A DNA stretch of 5,923 nucleotides from NCBI GenBank assembly GCA_017622055.1, contig JAGARY010000225.1, positions 1 through 5,923 of the forward strand, given 5' to 3'. The position numbers and the translations under genes were made by a program. The stretch is from Treponema sp. (lineage in GTDB: Bacteria > Spirochaetota > Spirochaetia > Treponematales > Treponemataceae). The notes below the pieces were generated by a model that saw only the letters and a program-made list of their open reading frames with translations, searched no databases and was not told the origin of the DNA. Positions 5,501 to 5,923 of the stretch are shown here, in pieces. Position 1 is the first letter of the stretch. The number at the start of each line of letters is the position of its first letter.

Positions 5501-5923
5501 TTTTTCCCAATTCATCAGTTTTTTTTGTAATATTTCCAAATTCATTATAATAGAAGACAGTTTTTCCACGTTTATCATTAACTTCAATAACTCGCCCAAA
5601 GGCATCTAAAGTTTTTGACTTTATTAGTTTTGAATTTTCAAACACTTGAACAAGATTTTTTTCTTGGTCGTAGGCATATTCAGTTTGGCTAATACATTCG
5701 CCAGAAGAATCATATAATCTACTTTTTACCAAACGATTTTTTAAATCATAATCATACACTTTTGAATAATTTGCAGCAGTTTCTTTAATAACATTTCCAT
5801 AAGCATCATAATCATATTTAAAAACTTCATTGGCAAAACTTTTATATTCTATTAATCTAAAATATTTATCAAACTTTTCATAGGCAGAATTATTTTGAGA
5901 ATTTGTTTCTAAAATTGAGTAAC
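2535..5923 (-). CDS. RHS/YD-repeat protein with papain-like C-terminal domain (5' end outside window)
   Basis: The frame is open to the right edge and YD repeats continue past an internal GTG at 5757-5759 (visible residues include KYDYDAYGNVIKE), so the gene starts beyond 5923. Numbering from the first visible residue (of 1128): residues 1-676 are about twenty YD repeats of roughly 20 residues (EYNPYGDIKKI, EYDKTGNVNSL, YDALGRRYLKSD), which in known RHS proteins build a beta-barrel shell. A Ser/Asp/Glu-rich segment, 677-796, precedes the RHS core, 797-891 (RDCRGSVTG, DYDCWGNP, FRDYSPIF, DPINFIDDLGL). Residues 892-1128 are a distinct C-terminal domain with YDC, TGHAA and QGHTN motifs. The signal or delivery region is not visible. 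Family knowledge suggests a secreted or surface polymorphic toxin that encapsulates its tip. The next gene, 40 bp downstream, may be its immunity partner. Confidence 0.88.
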   Translation of the reverse strand, partial: YSILETNSQNNSAYEKFDKYFRLIEYKSFANEVFKYDYDAYGNVIKETAANYSKVYDYDLKNRLVKSRLYDSSGECISQTEYAYDQEKNLVQVFENSKLIKSKTLDAFGRVIEVNDKRGKTVFYYNEFGNITKKTDELGKNTYFEYNPYGDIKKISDDFGNTTEYEFFPTGDIKAVFENGKKVCEYTYDDCFNLTKVANQFSEINYEYDKTGNVNSLTKNESGTTKFQKGSDNRSLFITNSMNQKYEYFLDKNGNLSQIKNPLGKVQSFEYDKKNRVIEKKWNSGKITKYSYDDNANVIIKQDILNYKNKSNETEINQKKQAEVIIKKNALGQIIRAQNENSDLHFEYDSSGNLSKYNDKKNGITIEYFYDDFNRLVKKKSDSFDFEYLYDSLSRLISVNEKFHGVSAHFEYDNCSREVLCTLSNGNTIETIYDDFGRKVAVITRNRINSVIQADLISYDEKNRIQGKCDEKGNLTIYEYDSKSRVICEKKSYSEDLFNFYKLEALETGCSFESLPSDFSGVNEAINNQIIDDFQKIITENNLHIFVNSFQKMWNQNYVYNEIGSVVSSENFFGKIIYEYDELNRIVKKYCENHLQTGIELVWNDDGLLEKINAPYNKFSFEYGTETRPVKIQNVDFASNKVFTTNFCYDALGRRYLKSDENGNATSYIYDGLSCNLLVSSPMYQNDVLFLTEKTFEANYDESVEYKLINKTVDEDFLDVKTMPLNSEKSTFEAEDLYDSSFKYSDFKNEFIDSKGNIGENENYSENRPFVIMRANGKNLLNLYSDSYIENFELLLRDCRGSVTGSSDSYSDVNSICDYDCWGNPIVNNKNIDFNSSLSVLNSDFVFYDLGFRDYSPIFKCFTSEDPAQDGMNWYAYCSGDPINFIDDLGLTREELTKSEQLQFEYFVTLFAAFDKEEYKKNNISAGIPKGYDCADVSSLVNIKANNAAGIETSSEKLKEFEKEHERLSAKSTDNSIGKNYKIATVDFIKDTEGNNFRKSVEGYSYTEKWSRSENRTKTLEMLSNPDNVSPGSVMMWKNPNNPDLNSENGWTGHAATVLAREFDSNGNVRGVIVIQGHTNGTSTELSYISFKNGSAFEWNNHLDVYAGDFYGMYAIEKKQVSEKKCAK
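2538..3248 (-). other. C-terminal effector domain of the RHS protein, NlpC/P60- or CHAP-like
   Basis: This is the 237-residue variable tip after the core motif DDLGL. It has a YDCADVSSLV segment (Cys at 3120-3122) like the DCSGLV of NlpC/P60 enzymes. It then has VSPGSVMMW, like the PGDLVFW turn, a GHAATVL segment (His at 2760-2762), and an IQGHTNG strand (His at 2688-2690) that could supply the third polar residue. The order Cys, PG-turn, His, polar residue is that of papain-fold amidases and peptidases. The Cys-His gap of 120 residues is longer than usual, with a charged, helical-looking insert between them. A peptidoglycan hydrolase is the simplest reading; a deamidase or transglutaminase-like toxin of the same fold is possible. 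Confidence 0.55.

Noticed and set aside
5757..5759. GTG as the start of the RHS gene
   Set aside because: The same frame stays open to 5923 and still encodes YD-repeat sequence, so this is an internal valine codon.
3900..5923. Recurring 'tcatatt/tcataa' words on the plus strand as possible DNA repeats or a CRISPR
   Set aside because: These are the complements of Tyr-Asp and Glu-Tyr codons of the YD repeats; the periodicity is of the protein, not of conserved DNA.

Overview
This is an AT-rich bacterial window. The gene content resembles a host-associated spirochaete of the Treponema type: a surface lipoprotein built from InlB B-repeats and a MucBP-like module, a short XRE regulator with a 'FWxNV' N-terminus, and a large YD-repeat (RHS) protein. 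The assignment rests on recognising these families by eye and is moderately confident; a low-GC Firmicute is the main alternative.

Left third (1-1126, minus strand). An InlB-repeat lipoprotein gene reads leftwards from 1002. Its frame breaks near 246-249 and its natural C-terminus continues in another frame to a stop at 38-40. That stop overlaps, as ATGA, the start of a second exported-protein gene that leaves the window at base 1. The two probably form an operon.

Divergent control region (1003-1126). A compact XRE/HTH regulator (1127-1480, plus strand) is transcribed away from the lipoprotein operon. Between them I see two back-to-back extended -10 promoters and three copies of a 16-bp dyad, TATTACA-nn-TGTAATA. 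The copies are centred 42 and 31 bp apart, about four and three helical turns, and each sits on a core promoter element. The regulator has no Shine-Dalgarno sequence, and its predicted transcription start falls on its ATG. This looks like a small phage-type switch in which the regulator represses both itself and a surface-protein operon.

Convergent spacer (1481-1738). It contains three hairpins: a weak AT-rich terminator, a strong terminator (9-bp GC-rich stem plus T8), and a perfect 15-bp-arm GC-rich palindrome that looks like a dispersed repeat.

Right two thirds (1739-5923, minus strand). A polymorphic-toxin-like pair. The upstream gene is an RHS/YD-repeat protein whose 5' end lies beyond the right edge; 1128 residues are visible. 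It ends in an RHS core and a 237-residue C-terminal domain with DC, GH and GHTN motifs like those of papain-fold NlpC/P60 or CHAP hydrolases. Forty bases downstream, behind a strong ribosome binding site, is an unknown 251-residue protein with a signal peptide. If the RHS tip attacks peptidoglycan, an exported partner is what one would expect of its immunity protein, but that is inference.
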